Shown here piece after piece: positions 36,517-45,030 of a stretch of DNA of 64,000 nucleotides. This DNA comes from Chlorogloeopsis sp038404745 (GTDB taxonomy: Bacteria > Cyanobacteriota > Cyanobacteriia > Cyanobacteriales > Nostocaceae). The stretch is taken from the NCBI RefSeq assembly GCF_038404745.2, contig NZ_JAYKTT020000077.1, positions 36,538-100,537 on the forward strand, read 5' to 3'. Numbering within the stretch: position 1 is the stretch's first letter; every line of letters starts with the position of its first letter. The notes beneath the pieces are model-generated. The model made no database searches and was not told where the DNA came from. It was given only the letters and a program-made list of their open reading frames with translations. The translations under genes and the position numbers were made by a program.

Positions 36517-37206
36517 TCAAACTTTAGTAAAAGGTAACAAGCGTTCTAGATCCAAATTTGATGCTAATTCTGCAAGTTTGTTTAAATCTGTGGGATTTTC
36601 CAAAAAAGGCAAGCAGCCTAAAACAGGAATATTTGTTAAAGATTGAATTAAATCTGCTGACGCCCAGTCAGTAATTTCGGTATCAGTACGTGGTTGTACG
36701 CAGTTAAGAACAATTCCCACAAGTTGCACTCGTCTTAGCCTCGCTAATGCCATATTTGCCACGGCTTGAGTGATCGCACCTAATCTTACTGGTACTACCA
36801 AGACTGTGGGTAAGCGCCATTCACCTGCTAAATCTGCTACTGTTAATTCATTTGTTACGGGTGAACCTAATCCTCCTAATGCTTCTACGAGAATAAAATC
36901 TCGACGTTGGCGCAAATTTGTCAAAGCTTGCCAGACAACCGCTAAATCTACTTGGCGATTTTCCTTGGCTGCGGCAATAGGAGGTGCTAAAGGTGCTTGA
37001 AAGTATAAAGGCGTAATTTCTTCTGGAGATTGTTCCAGAGAAAAAAGCTTTTGGTACCATTCGCGATCGCCAACACCCGATTGCAGTGGTTTCATGATTC
37101 CTAAGCTGCGGGCAGAGCAATATTTTTGCCAGTAAGCTGCTAATGCTGTTGTCAAAACAGTTTTGCCAGCTTCTGTATCTGTTCCAGTAATTAGTAATGC
37201 GTTCAA
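36517..37206 (-). CDS. bioD: dethiobiotin synthetase
   Basis: BioD closes the ureido ring of dethiobiotin from DAPA, CO2 and ATP. The 229-aa protein has the P-loop ITGTDTEAGKTVLTTALAAY (residues 6-25, Lys15), the substrate loop IMKPLQSGV, and VEALGGLGSPVTNELTVADLA. The family length is 220-235 aa. Other bio genes are not nearby, so the biotin pathway must be scattered. An M20 amidohydrolase gene follows 46 bp downstream. Confidence 0.93.
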   Translation of the reverse strand: MNALLITGTDTEAGKTVLTTALAAYWQKYCSARSLGIMKPLQSGVGDREWYQKLFSLEQSPEEITPLYFQAPLAPPIAAAKENRQVDLAVVWQALTNLRQRRDFILVEALGGLGSPVTNELTVADLAGEWRLPTVLVVPVRLGAITQAVANMALARLRRVQLVGIVLNCVQPRTDTEITDWASADLIQSLTNIPVLGCLPFLENPTDLNKLAELASNLDLERLLPFTKV

Positions 37207-37645
37207 TAGTATTAGTTAGTAGTTAGTGGTGAGCCAGCACTGCGGGAGGGTTTCCCTCCGCAGGTGACTGGCGAACCCGGAGGGTTAGTAGTTAGTAGGG
37301 GAGGCAGCGCGTTGCGCGGGTTCCCCCGGTTGTAGCGACTGCCGTGCGGGTTTTACTGATCATCTTTGGGTTGAAACAGATAATTTATCTTTTAAACCCG
37401 CCCGTATAGTGGTTAGCAATTAACTACTACCAATGTAATACATACTTTGTCCGCAAATTCATTTGAAAGTACGGAACAGGTGACTGGGGACAGTAATTAG
37501 TGTAGCTGCGTATCGGTTTGCCACAGGATACAGAGAAATAAGGTAACTGTCAACTGATAAAAACTTTTGCTTTCTGCCACGGCAGGTGCTACAACGGAGC
37601 GGAGCCGGAGACGCTCTGCCTCCTCTGCCCTCTGCCTTATACTTT
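37207..37645. other. repeat-rich spacer between bioD and a Ser/Thr kinase gene
   Basis: The 439-base spacer contains STRR-like GTTAGTA/GTTAGTG words (37212-37230 and 37285-37297), GC-rich repeat text (GCGGGAGGGTTTCCCTCCGC) and a 72-base element at 37345-37416 related to 56042-56116. Plus-strand ORFs starting near 37567 run into the kinase antisense strand and are not called. Confidence 0.55.
37345..37416. repeat. dispersed repeat with GGGCGGGTTT/AAACCCGCCC-type ends, copy 1
   Basis: The segment begins TGCGGGTTTTACTGATCATC and ends AAACCCGCCCGTATAGTGG. Its ends are partly inverted copies, and the whole aligns with 56042-56116 (same ATCATCTTT/GATGATCTTT and CTTATCTTCTAAA-like centre). It is probably a MITE-like repeat. 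Confidence 0.7.
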
Positions 37646-39406
37646 TCATACTTGATTGTCTCCGAATTTGGCAGGGTTTATATTGCCTGTGGAGCTTGTG
37701 TCATCACCAGAAGGATTGTTTTGATTTGGCTCAGGAAATATTGGCGTTGTTGTGGGAAAATCTGTGGGGATTTGGATTGGAGTTTCTATAGGGGTTTGGG
37801 TGGGAACTTCTGTAGGAGTTTCTGTAGGAATTGGGGGAGGAGTTTGGGTAGGAACTTCTGTAGGAGTTTGTATAGGTGTTGGTTCGATTGGGTTTTCTAA
37901 TTTAGCATTGAGGCTATAATCACTCTCGGCAATTCCTTCGCTTAAATTTAATTCAATAGTATACGTATCAGTAAGTGGTAATCTTCCTTGATAGAAAGTG
38001 ACTGCTTTAGCACTGTTGTCAAGTGGCTCCCCATTTGAACTTGAGACTGTAAGCAAAACGCCGCTTTCTTGTGCTAACAGGACAGTTAGTAGCTGATCCT
38101 TTTGACCTCTAAAAGTATACCGAACAATCTCATTTGCTTTGATTGTATCGTCAACCTTAAATGTGTTAGATGCATCAAAGTTGAGGCGTTTGATTTTGAT
38201 GACAGGTGTTGCAGGTGGTGCAGTAGTGGGAATTTCTGTGGGAACTTCTGTAGGTGCTTCTGTAGGTGTGGGTGAATTTGTTTCGCCACCAGTCACAACT
38301 GGTGAAGGGAAAGTTTGCGGTGGTGCCTCTGGTGGTGGTGATTGACTGCGCAGAGAACGAACTAATGCCCAAGAACCAAAACCCGCCAGAATAATTACAG
38401 CGATGCCAATTGCTGCGATCGCCAAAGGATTATCTAAAACCGATCTAGTATTAGGTTCTGGAATTACGCGAGCAGATTTATTGGGTGTTGGTGGTGATAC
38501 TTGATCGGGACGACCGATGGGAACTGTTTGGACGTTAGATAATAGTGGAAGTTGAACTGGTAGTGTTGCTTGTTCTGGAGATTCTAAGACTTGTAAGACT
38601 TCCCTTGCACTTTGGAAGCGATCGCCCGGTCTATAACTCAACATCCGATTTAAAATTTGGGTAAATCGCGGACTCACTCTCACCCATTGTTGCCAATTCC
38701 AAATCAGTTGATTTTCATCAAATAGTTCTTGGGGTTCTTTGCCAGTGAGCAAAACTATCGCTGTAACTGCCAGTGCATACAAGTCACTACTGGGATATGC
38801 TTGCCCCGTTTGCATTTGTTCGCTGGGAGAATAGCCTAATTTTCCTACATAGGTTGCCGAGGATGAATTAGGAGATTGGAATCGTGTTGCTAGTTCTTTG
38901 ACTACCCCAAAATCAATTAAAACTGGTTTGTTGTCAAGCTCTCGCAAAATAATATTATCTGGTGAGATGTCCCGGTGAATAATGCCTTGATGGTGAATAT
39001 AGTCTAATACTGGTAACAGCGAACACAACAATTGCCAGACTTCTTGTTCTGTGAATGCACCTCCAGAGATTTTGCGTTCTTCTAACAAATCGCGATAAGT
39101 TTTCCCGGCAACGTAGTCTTGCACCAAAAATAAGCGCTGTTCTTGTTCAAACCTTTCTCGGAATTGCGGTACTTGGGGATGTTGGATTTGATATAGAGTT
39201 GTCGCCTCTCGTAGAAAAAGTTCTTGCGCCTTCTGCCAAGCGACAGGATCTGTGGTGTTGGGAATCAATTCTTTGATGGCACAAAGTTCATTAAAACGCC
39301 TTTGATCTTCTGCCAGATAAGTTCTACCAAACCCCCCTTGACCGAGAATTTGAATTAGCCGATAACGATTTTGCAGAACAGTGCCAACTGAAATTGGTGG
39401 TTGCAT
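37646..39406 (-). CDS. Hanks-type Ser/Thr protein kinase with extracytoplasmic PPC-like domain
   Basis: This protein has 586 aa. The N-terminal kinase domain (about residues 14-275) has IQILGQGGFGRTYLAEDQ, catalytic GIIHRDISPDNIIL (Ile-Ser in place of the usual Leu-Lys after HRD) and DFGVVKE. A membrane helix follows at about 327-350. The outer part has TPTEAPTEVPTEIPT-type repeats, a domain resembling bacterial pre-peptidase C-terminal (PPC) domains (about 415-500) and a second PTE-rich tail. The PTE sections are encoded by short direct DNA repeats. It is the first of three such kinases within 13 kb. Confidence 0.9.
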   Translation of the reverse strand: MQPPISVGTVLQNRYRLIQILGQGGFGRTYLAEDQRRFNELCAIKELIPNTTDPVAWQKAQELFLREATTLYQIQHPQVPQFRERFEQEQRLFLVQDYVAGKTYRDLLEERKISGGAFTEQEVWQLLCSLLPVLDYIHHQGIIHRDISPDNIILRELDNKPVLIDFGVVKELATRFQSPNSSSATYVGKLGYSPSEQMQTGQAYPSSDLYALAVTAIVLLTGKEPQELFDENQLIWNWQQWVRVSPRFTQILNRMLSYRPGDRFQSAREVLQVLESPEQATLPVQLPLLSNVQTVPIGRPDQVSPPTPNKSARVIPEPNTRSVLDNPLAIAAIGIAVIILAGFGSWALVRSLRSQSPPPEAPPQTFPSPVVTGGETNSPTPTEAPTEVPTEIPTTAPPATPVIKIKRLNFDASNTFKVDDTIKANEIVRYTFRGQKDQLLTVLLAQESGVLLTVSSSNGEPLDNSAKAVTFYQGRLPLTDTYTIELNLSEGIAESDYSLNAKLENPIEPTPIQTPTEVPTQTPPPIPTETPTEVPTQTPIETPIQIPTDFPTTTPIFPEPNQNNPSGDDTSSTGNINPAKFGDNQV

Positions 39407-40364
39407 CTTTTAATTAATTGAGTGTAATAGCATTACTCGGAGGAATTTACCCACAAACAACACTTCTAGCAGCATATGGTCAATCGCCATACTTAATGGA
39501 TAGTAAGAGCAAGCCTTTACAGACTTCGACCATTCTATTCTCACACTCTTTTCTCAGTACCGAGAAGTAAAAAAACATGAAATATTAACTTTTTAGGATC
39601 ATAAACATTCTCTAGCAATTACCACAGACATACCAAATTCAAAGTGGGCATCAGCCTTGTGACGGCAACTTACAAATCGAGGTTCCAAAAAGAATCAGCT
39701 TTTTTGCTAGTTAAGGAACATGGAACGCTGTTGTTCTGTACTTTCATATCAAGCAAAGCTGATTAAGTAGGTGGACATAATTAAATGTAAAATGTCATCT
39801 TCTAGACAGCAGGCGAAACCAATCTTTTACCTTCTGCCCTCTGCCACGCCACATGCTACCCTACGGGAATCGCCTTCGGCGCCTACAAGTCGGCACTAGA
39901 CGCGTTCGCCGTAAGACGCTGCCCTCTGCCTTCTTGTCTGATGGAAAAATAGAAAGCAAGTCTGCTAAAGTATTATTTTGTCACTAGTATCATCAAGTAT
40001 TCAGCTACTGCTGATTAATTCTTTCATTGATTTTTACTTGCACGAGTTGTCAACTTGAATATCACTGAAAAATCAAAATTGTTTGTTTCCTGTTATAAAT
40101 TACTTGCCCACAAGCAAGTAATCAAGCAACTCACTCAGTGTAGGTATTTTATCTCAACGCAAAAATCTCAACTATTAAGTGTAGTTAACGATTTCAATGC
40201 CAGTTAAACTATTACGAGTGTATTTGCTACAGAAACAAGAAAATAAAGAAGTTGTAGTTTCATGGAGGTATGTTTAAAGTTTTTATGAAAGCTTCAACAA
40301 AACTCACAAAGCTTTTTTAGGGCTATTTCTCTTAAATATCTAAATATCTGATGATAAGATTGCC
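39407..40364. other. 958-base spacer between divergent kinase and prs genes
   Basis: The spacer holds a repeat element at 39846-39912 and otherwise AT-rich sequence, with two TACCAAATTCAAA-type words (39636 and elsewhere). It is the promoter region of two genes. No ORF or RNA gene is supported. Confidence 0.45.
39846..39912 (-). repeat. dispersed repeat element, copy 2 (inverted relative to 32485-32552)
   Basis: This is the reverse complement of the element at 32485-32552: ACGGCGAACGCGTCTAGTGC reads on the minus strand from 39912. Differences are a one-base deletion after GGCGA and two substitutions. Short CTCTGCC text flanks it. Confidence 0.8.
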
Positions 40365-41378
40365 ATGAATGCACATCGAGGAACTGCTGTGCTCAGTACT
40401 GCAACTTTCAAACTGCCAGCTGCAACAGGACTAACTGAAAATCACCGCTTGCGGCTTTTCTCTGGCTCTGCCAATTTATCGCTGTCTCAAGAAGTAGCTC
40501 GATACCTGGGCATGGACTTGGGGCCAATGATCCGCAAGCGATTTGCGGATGGAGAACTTTATATTCAAATCCAGGAATCAATTCGGGGTTGTGATGTCTA
40601 TTTAATCCAGCCTTGCTGTCAACCCGTGAATGATCATTTAATGGAGTTACTAATTATGATTGATGCCTGTCGGCGAGCGTCAGCCCGACAGGTAACAGCA
40701 GTAATTCCTTATTATGGTTATGCCCGCGCCGATCGCAAAACGGCAGGGCGGGAATCAATAACTGCCAAACTAGTTGCTAACCTAATTACTCAAGCAGGTG
40801 CCAACAGAATTCTGGCAATGGATTTGCATTCAGCGCAAATACAAGGATATTTCGATATACCTCTAGATCATGTATATGGTTCGCCAGTAATACTAGATTA
40901 TTTAGTAAGTAAGCAATTGTCTGACATTGTGGTTGTCTCGCCAGATGTTGGCGGTGTAGCACGAGCCAGAGCATTTGCGAAAAAGCTTAATGATGCTCCC
41001 TTAGCGATTATTGATAAACGCCGTCAGGCTCACAACGTCGCCGAAGTTTTGAATGTGATCGGTGATGTCAAAGGTAAAACAGCGGTGCTAGTGGATGACA
41101 TGATTGACACTGGTGGCACAATTTCGGAAGGAGCAAGATTGCTGCGTGAAGAAGGAGCGCGTCAGGTATATGCCTGCGCCACCCATGCAGTATTCTCTCC
41201 ACCTGCGGTAGAGCGGTTATCGAGCGGTTTATTTGAGGAAGTAATTGTCACTAATACAATTCCGATCAAAGAAAGCGATCGCTTCCCACAATTACAGGTG
41301 CTTTCGGTAGCTAACCTCTTGGGGGAAACAATCTGGCGGATTCATGAAGATAGCTCTGTAAGTAGTATGTTCCGCTAA
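40365..41378 (+). CDS. prs: ribose-phosphate pyrophosphokinase
   Basis: Prs makes PRPP from ribose 5-phosphate and ATP for nucleotide, His and Trp synthesis. The protein (337 aa) has class I features: LFSGSANLSLSQEVARYLG, IVPYYGYARADRKT-type text (AVIPYYGYARADRKT), the metal-binding MDLHSAQIQGYFDIPLDHV, and the PRPP loop VDDMIDTGG (residues 243-251). About 20 extra N-terminal residues precede the fold, common in cyanobacterial homologues. A hairpin ends the gene near 41422-41442. The gene is convergent with the HD protein gene. Confidence 0.96.
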   Translation: MNAHRGTAVLSTATFKLPAATGLTENHRLRLFSGSANLSLSQEVARYLGMDLGPMIRKRFADGELYIQIQESIRGCDVYLIQPCCQPVNDHLMELLIMIDACRRASARQVTAVIPYYGYARADRKTAGRESITAKLVANLITQAGANRILAMDLHSAQIQGYFDIPLDHVYGSPVILDYLVSKQLSDIVVVSPDVGGVARARAFAKKLNDAPLAIIDKRRQAHNVAEVLNVIGDVKGKTAVLVDDMIDTGGTISEGARLLREEGARQVYACATHAVFSPPAVERLSSGLFEEVIVTNTIPIKESDRFPQLQVLSVANLLGETIWRIHEDSSVSSMFR

Positions 41379-41421
41379 ACCGAGAAAATACTGTCATCAC
41401 CGCTACTTTAATGCAAAATGT

Positions 41422-41442
41422 CGCAGGCAAAAATAGCCTGCG
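41422..41442. terminator. hairpin between convergent prs and HD-protein genes
   Basis: CGCAGGC (41422-41428) pairs with GCCTGCG (41436-41442) across a 7-base loop, AAAAATA. The following sequence is only mildly T-rich. It probably acts as a bidirectional terminator. Confidence 0.6.
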
Positions 41443-41485
41443 CAACCTAATTTATTTATTTGAAGATGCACCTGTCTAACCAAAT

Positions 41486-42058
41486 TTAAGAATACAAAGA
41501 AGTCAAAACTTCTAGTTCTGCTACTATCTGTTCTAATTCGTCAAAAAGAGGATTAGATCCTATTTTTTGGAAGGCAATTACCAAGGCTCGATAATACCAA
41601 AGCGTACCTTCTTTGCCTCCCTGAAAGCGCTGCCAAACTGATTCGCCTAAAACGCGGTAATCTCGGAGAATAGATTGGGCATTGTAGAGTTTATCAGCCG
41701 CACTCACGAGTAGTACTGAAGGTGAAGCAGTAGCAAGGTGGGCAATATATTTTTCTTTGCGCTCTCGCCAAGGTGGTTTAGGCGTAGTGTCAGCATCTGT
41801 ACAGCCATCCACAATAGCAGTGACATGATCTCCAAAGCGACGGCGAATTTCTTCCCTTGTGGCAGCACCGCCCTGATCTTCTATGGCATCATGCAACAGT
41901 GCTGCTATGGCTTCATCTTCATTCGCTCCGTATTCTAGGGCAATACTAGCAACACCTAATAAGTGAGCAACGTAGGGAACACCCGAACCTTTGCGAACTT
42001 GGTTAGCGTGGAGTTGCGTGGCGTAGGTAAGAGCTTCGATAAAGCGTTGTGAGAGCAT
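41486..42058 (-). CDS. HD-domain phosphohydrolase (RelA/SpoT HD type)
   Basis: This soluble metal-dependent phosphohydrolase has 190 aa from the ATG at 42058. FIEALTYATQLHANQVRKGS leads into VPYVAHLLGVASIALEYGAN, AALLHDAIEDQGG (the HD motif) and SAADKLYNAQSIL (the distal Asp), matching SpoT-type HD domains that hydrolyse (p)ppGpp-like nucleotides, but with no synthetase or TGS/ACT domains. A TTG start at 42133 would add 25 residues unlike the family. The substrate is unproven. It is convergent with prs. Confidence 0.82.
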   Translation of the reverse strand: MLSQRFIEALTYATQLHANQVRKGSGVPYVAHLLGVASIALEYGANEDEAIAALLHDAIEDQGGAATREEIRRRFGDHVTAIVDGCTDADTTPKPPWRERKEKYIAHLATASPSVLLVSAADKLYNAQSILRDYRVLGESVWQRFQGGKEGTLWYYRALVIAFQKIGSNPLFDELEQIVAELEVLTSLYS

Positions 42059-42185
42059 TTTTGAGTCAAGTTTAGATGGTGCACGCTGGTGATTGGGTAT
42101 TGTAATTGCAGCTCTGGAAGCTCCCTTTTCCAATGTGCTTTTTAATTATTTTCTTTGCTAACAAAAAAATTTTACCAGCGATCCG

Positions 42186-42542
42186 TCATTGCGAAACAGT
42201 AATTTCCGCCTCATCGACAAGATTTGTGCTATTTTCATTTACATTTTCTGCAACAGCCACAGTAAGTTTTAATCCCAAAGCATTGAGCCAGGTTCCCAGA
42301 TGATAAATTGCTTCACTCCCGCGCTGAGATAAGATTTCTTTGAGTTTTTCTTGATGATATTTAGCCTGCTCTGGTGTCATCCTGCCTTCACAAAGAGCCT
42401 CAGCTACATTACTTAGTGCCATTTGGAGTAATTCCGGCTCAGGATCTTCTTCTTCTAAAAGAGCCTCGATATATAAAGCAGTATGACTGGGATCTTTGAG
42501 ATGTGAAATTAAGTAGGGATGGTAGCTATCACTTGTTGCCAT
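42186..42542 (-). CDS. addiction-module antidote-like (HigA-type) protein
   Basis: The 118-aa protein opens ISHLKDPSHTALYIEALLEE and has ALSNVAEALCEGRMTP and LGTWLNALGLKLTV, reminiscent of the probable addiction-module antidote family (LKDPEEAAAYLNAALEEGDP... LGLRLSV). The helix-turn-helix is recognisable only in outline. No RelE/HigB-type toxin gene is adjacent, so it is a solitary antitoxin or a repurposed regulator. It lies upstream of the HD-protein gene on the same strand, with about 127 bp to its ATG. Confidence 0.55.
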   Translation of the reverse strand: MATSDSYHPYLISHLKDPSHTALYIEALLEEEDPEPELLQMALSNVAEALCEGRMTPEQAKYHQEKLKEILSQRGSEAIYHLGTWLNALGLKLTVAVAENVNENSTNLVDEAEITVSQ

Positions 42543-42612
42543 GAGTGCGATCGCTAGCTCAACAATAGTTTTGTCTTGGCTATGGTAGCCTCAAACAATA
42601 TTTTCCAGTCAT

Positions 42613-43032
42613 TTAGGTTCGCCAGTTATCCAGTCTTAAAGGGTAACCCAATGCTTGTATACGACTATAGTGAGCCAAATTACCAGTTACCAAGGTTAAA
42701 TTACGTTGTAAAGCTATGGCAGCAATCATTGAATCCGGATAACCAATAGGTTGCCCTGTTCGTTCCAAATCAGCATAAATGCGCCCTGCCAATTCTGCAT
42801 CTGGCAGTTCCAGTATCAAAATATCTTCAGTGGCAAGTGTAGCTAAAAATGCTTGAACTTTATCTTCTCGTTGACGCTTGTGCCAACCTTGGACAACTTC
42901 CATAACTGTGATTACCGAAGTTGTATAGCAGCCAAAAACTGCGCGATAAGCAGTAGCTTTAACTATAACTTGTTGATTTATACCTTTGAAAATTTCAGAC
43001 AAAATGTCTGTGTCAAGTAATGCCTTGTTCAA
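42613..43032 (-). CDS. VapC-type PIN-domain ribonuclease toxin
   Basis: PIN-domain toxins cleave tRNA or rRNA and are held inactive by VapB. The protein (139 aa from the TTG at 43032) has LNKALLDTDILSEIF with the first catalytic Asp, TSVITVMEVVQGW with the second acidic residue, and IGYPDSMIAAIALQRNLTLV with the third and fourth. The start TTG overlaps the vapB 3' end, as usual for translationally coupled pairs; a TTG at 43080 is less likely. It is complete. Confidence 0.85.
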   Translation of the reverse strand: MNKALLDTDILSEIFKGINQQVIVKATAYRAVFGCYTTSVITVMEVVQGWHKRQREDKVQAFLATLATEDILILELPDAELAGRIYADLERTGQPIGYPDSMIAAIALQRNLTLVTGNLAHYSRIQALGYPLRLDNWRT

Positions 43033-43267
43033 TTTTTTGATTGAATGAGTAGGAAGCCCGATTTTTGATAGCTTCTTCAATTATCTCATCTACTAACTCA
43101 GACTCGTCTGCAAATAGTCCTACCCAAGGATCTTGTGTCACTTTTGTCGCTGCTAAAAGTTTGATTACTTCTGTAATAAGTTCTGGTAATGTACATTGGC
43201 GAGACTTTGCCAACTGTTCAGCAAGCTCAAGGGTTTGAGTATCAAGTTGAACTTCTATTTTTCGCAC
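43013..43267 (-). CDS. VapB-type antitoxin
   Basis: This small antitoxin (84 aa) has an N-terminal strand RKIEVQLDTQTLELAEQLAK and a helix PELITEVIKLLAAT, like ribbon-helix-helix DNA-binding domains. The acidic C-terminal tail (ADESELVDEIIEEAIKNR) is suited to binding the toxin. The vapC frame begins about 20 bases before its stop. It should repress its own operon. Confidence 0.78.
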   Translation of the reverse strand: MRKIEVQLDTQTLELAEQLAKSRQCTLPELITEVIKLLAATKVTQDPWVGLFADESELVDEIIEEAIKNRASYSFNQKIEQGIT

Positions 43268-43449
43268 GCTACCTCACCTTTTTCTGTCATTTTAACGTAA
43301 TTTAATTACTCTCGTTTGTGCCTGCATGACTTGATTATAGACGTAGAATTCTCGTTGATTAATAGCGATTGCTCAATCATTCTCTTTAAAAGTGAGTATT
43401 TGTATATGAGTTTATAGGATTTTATATTCTGTCAGAATACTACTCTGTT

Positions 43450-44595
43450 CTAACCTACTTTTTTAAAAGACCATGAGTAGGAACCTTTTATGTCTTTTCC
43501 TGTGCCAGATAGTTGCCTGCAATCCGATGATAATTTTCCTTGATTTTCTCCCAACCGCCAGTAACCTGAGATTATTCTAATTTCTCGTATTTTTACTGTA
43601 TTATTTTTGTAGTTAAGGCTGCCATTAATGGCAACTTTTGCTGTACCATTCCACCAATGTTCATGGATTAAAATTCCATCAAACGAATTCTCAGACTGGT
43701 GAGTGATAGAGAGAGTAGCCTTGCCACTACCAAACTCACCATGCCAAGTTCCCACTATTTGTGGAATATAAGCACAAAAATCATGATTATATTGAAGTAA
43801 TTTCAACCACTTCTTTATGGACTGGGGGCGATTTTCTGGCTTTATTTCCATCCCCTTAAGAATCGCCTGATTAACTCGATCAGTAATATTAGAATTAATA
43901 TCCTTTGCTTGTATCATTGATGTACCAATTGCTCTGAGTGGAGCCATTATTGGTAATTCTCCAGTTAATAGAAAGTACAGCGTTGCTGCTAAAGCATAAA
44001 TATCAGTATAAGCACCCCTTCTTGCCCTTCTGTCATACTGCTCAATGGGTGCATAACCATCAGATAAAATTTGTGTATGCGTCTCAGTTAAATTTTGGGT
44101 GAACTCGCGTGCAATGCCAAAATCAATTAACACAGCTTCCAACTTACCAGAACGCACCATAATATTGTGTGGCTTAATATCCCTATGCAGTAAGCCATTA
44201 TTGTGAACTATAGTTAGTGCTTCTCCAATTTGTTGAATATAATTTAATGCTTTTACTTCAGATAAAACGCCTTGATTTTCAACCAGATTGTATAAATCTT
44301 CTCCATCGATATATTCCATTACCATGCACCATAATTCCCCCTCTTGAATTAGTTCATGAATTTGGACAATATGAGGGTGAGTGCATTTAGCTAATTTTAT
44401 CGCTTCGTTCAAAAAATCTTGCTGAAATTTGGCAAAGTCAGGACGAATTTGCAGATTATCATTTAGGGTTTTAATAACAACGCAGCGTCTATTATTATCT
44501 CTAGCGCGATAGGTAATACCAAAGCTACCTTCGCCTAGTTCTTTTTCAATGATGTACTTGCTATCCTGTAACTTATGTCCAACTGCCCAAGTCAT
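43450..44595 (-). CDS. soluble Ser/Thr kinase with a beta-rich C-terminal domain
   Basis: The protein is 381 aa. The kinase domain (about residues 12-265) shows IEKELGEGSFGITYRA, NGLLHRDIKPHNIMV and DFGIARE, with the conserved Lys in VVIKTLND. It lacks a membrane helix. A separate domain (about 278-381) reads VGTWHGEFGSGKATLSITHQ, WWNGTAKVAINGSLNY, GYWRLGENQGKLSSDC and QLSGTGKDIKGSYSWSF; the GTW.G beginning and alternating strands suggest a small beta-barrel, perhaps a ligand sensor. I cannot name it. It is convergent with no neighbour and stands alone. Confidence 0.88.
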   Translation of the reverse strand: MTWAVGHKLQDSKYIIEKELGEGSFGITYRARDNNRRCVVIKTLNDNLQIRPDFAKFQQDFLNEAIKLAKCTHPHIVQIHELIQEGELWCMVMEYIDGEDLYNLVENQGVLSEVKALNYIQQIGEALTIVHNNGLLHRDIKPHNIMVRSGKLEAVLIDFGIAREFTQNLTETHTQILSDGYAPIEQYDRRARRGAYTDIYALAATLYFLLTGELPIMAPLRAIGTSMIQAKDINSNITDRVNQAILKGMEIKPENRPQSIKKWLKLLQYNHDFCAYIPQIVGTWHGEFGSGKATLSITHQSENSFDGILIHEHWWNGTAKVAINGSLNYKNNTVKIREIRIISGYWRLGENQGKLSSDCRQLSGTGKDIKGSYSWSFKKVG

Positions 44596-45030
44596 TGCTC
44601 ATTAATTAATAAAATTCATGTTAATTTTGGCACAAATGATTGAATTAAAACTAGGATATGTACTGATGCAATAATAGCGTATATAGACAAAATTCCATTC
44701 ATAACCACGAGTTATGTTCTGTAAACTGTTTTTATCATAATCTACACAAATGTAATTAAATTTACATCTTTATAAAAAATGCTAGAGTGATTGCGGAATG
44801 AATCTCTCTCAGCCCAGCATTCATTCCGGACTTAACTAAACTCTTGATGTTTACATGAATGGAAGCCCTTGCCTGGGTATTTCCAGCGTTTTGAAGTTTT
44901 CCTAAGTCAATTTACATTAAGATAGAATTGTTAAGGCTTATTTACAGAATTTGCAGTTCCCCCCAAATTCTGTTAGAGCAGTTCACCACTATATATAAAA
45001 TCCCCACTAGAGTACTGGAACGCGCTTATT
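44596..45030. promoter_or_regulatory. typA upstream region with two perfect inverted repeats
   Basis: The 435-base divergent spacer includes GGAATGAAT/ATTCATTCC (44795-44803 and 44819-44827) and, nearer typA, ACAGAATTT/AAATTCTGT (44944-44952 and 44965-44973) with a GCAGTTCCCCCC loop. The second hairpin ends 57 bases before the typA ATG, so it probably lies in the 5' leader. I see no clear promoter consensus. A possible regulatory role is inference. Confidence 0.45.

Noticed and set aside
37567..37900. overlapping plus-strand frames
   Set aside because: They start in repeat text and continue antisense to the kinase PTE repeats, which gives artificially open frames.
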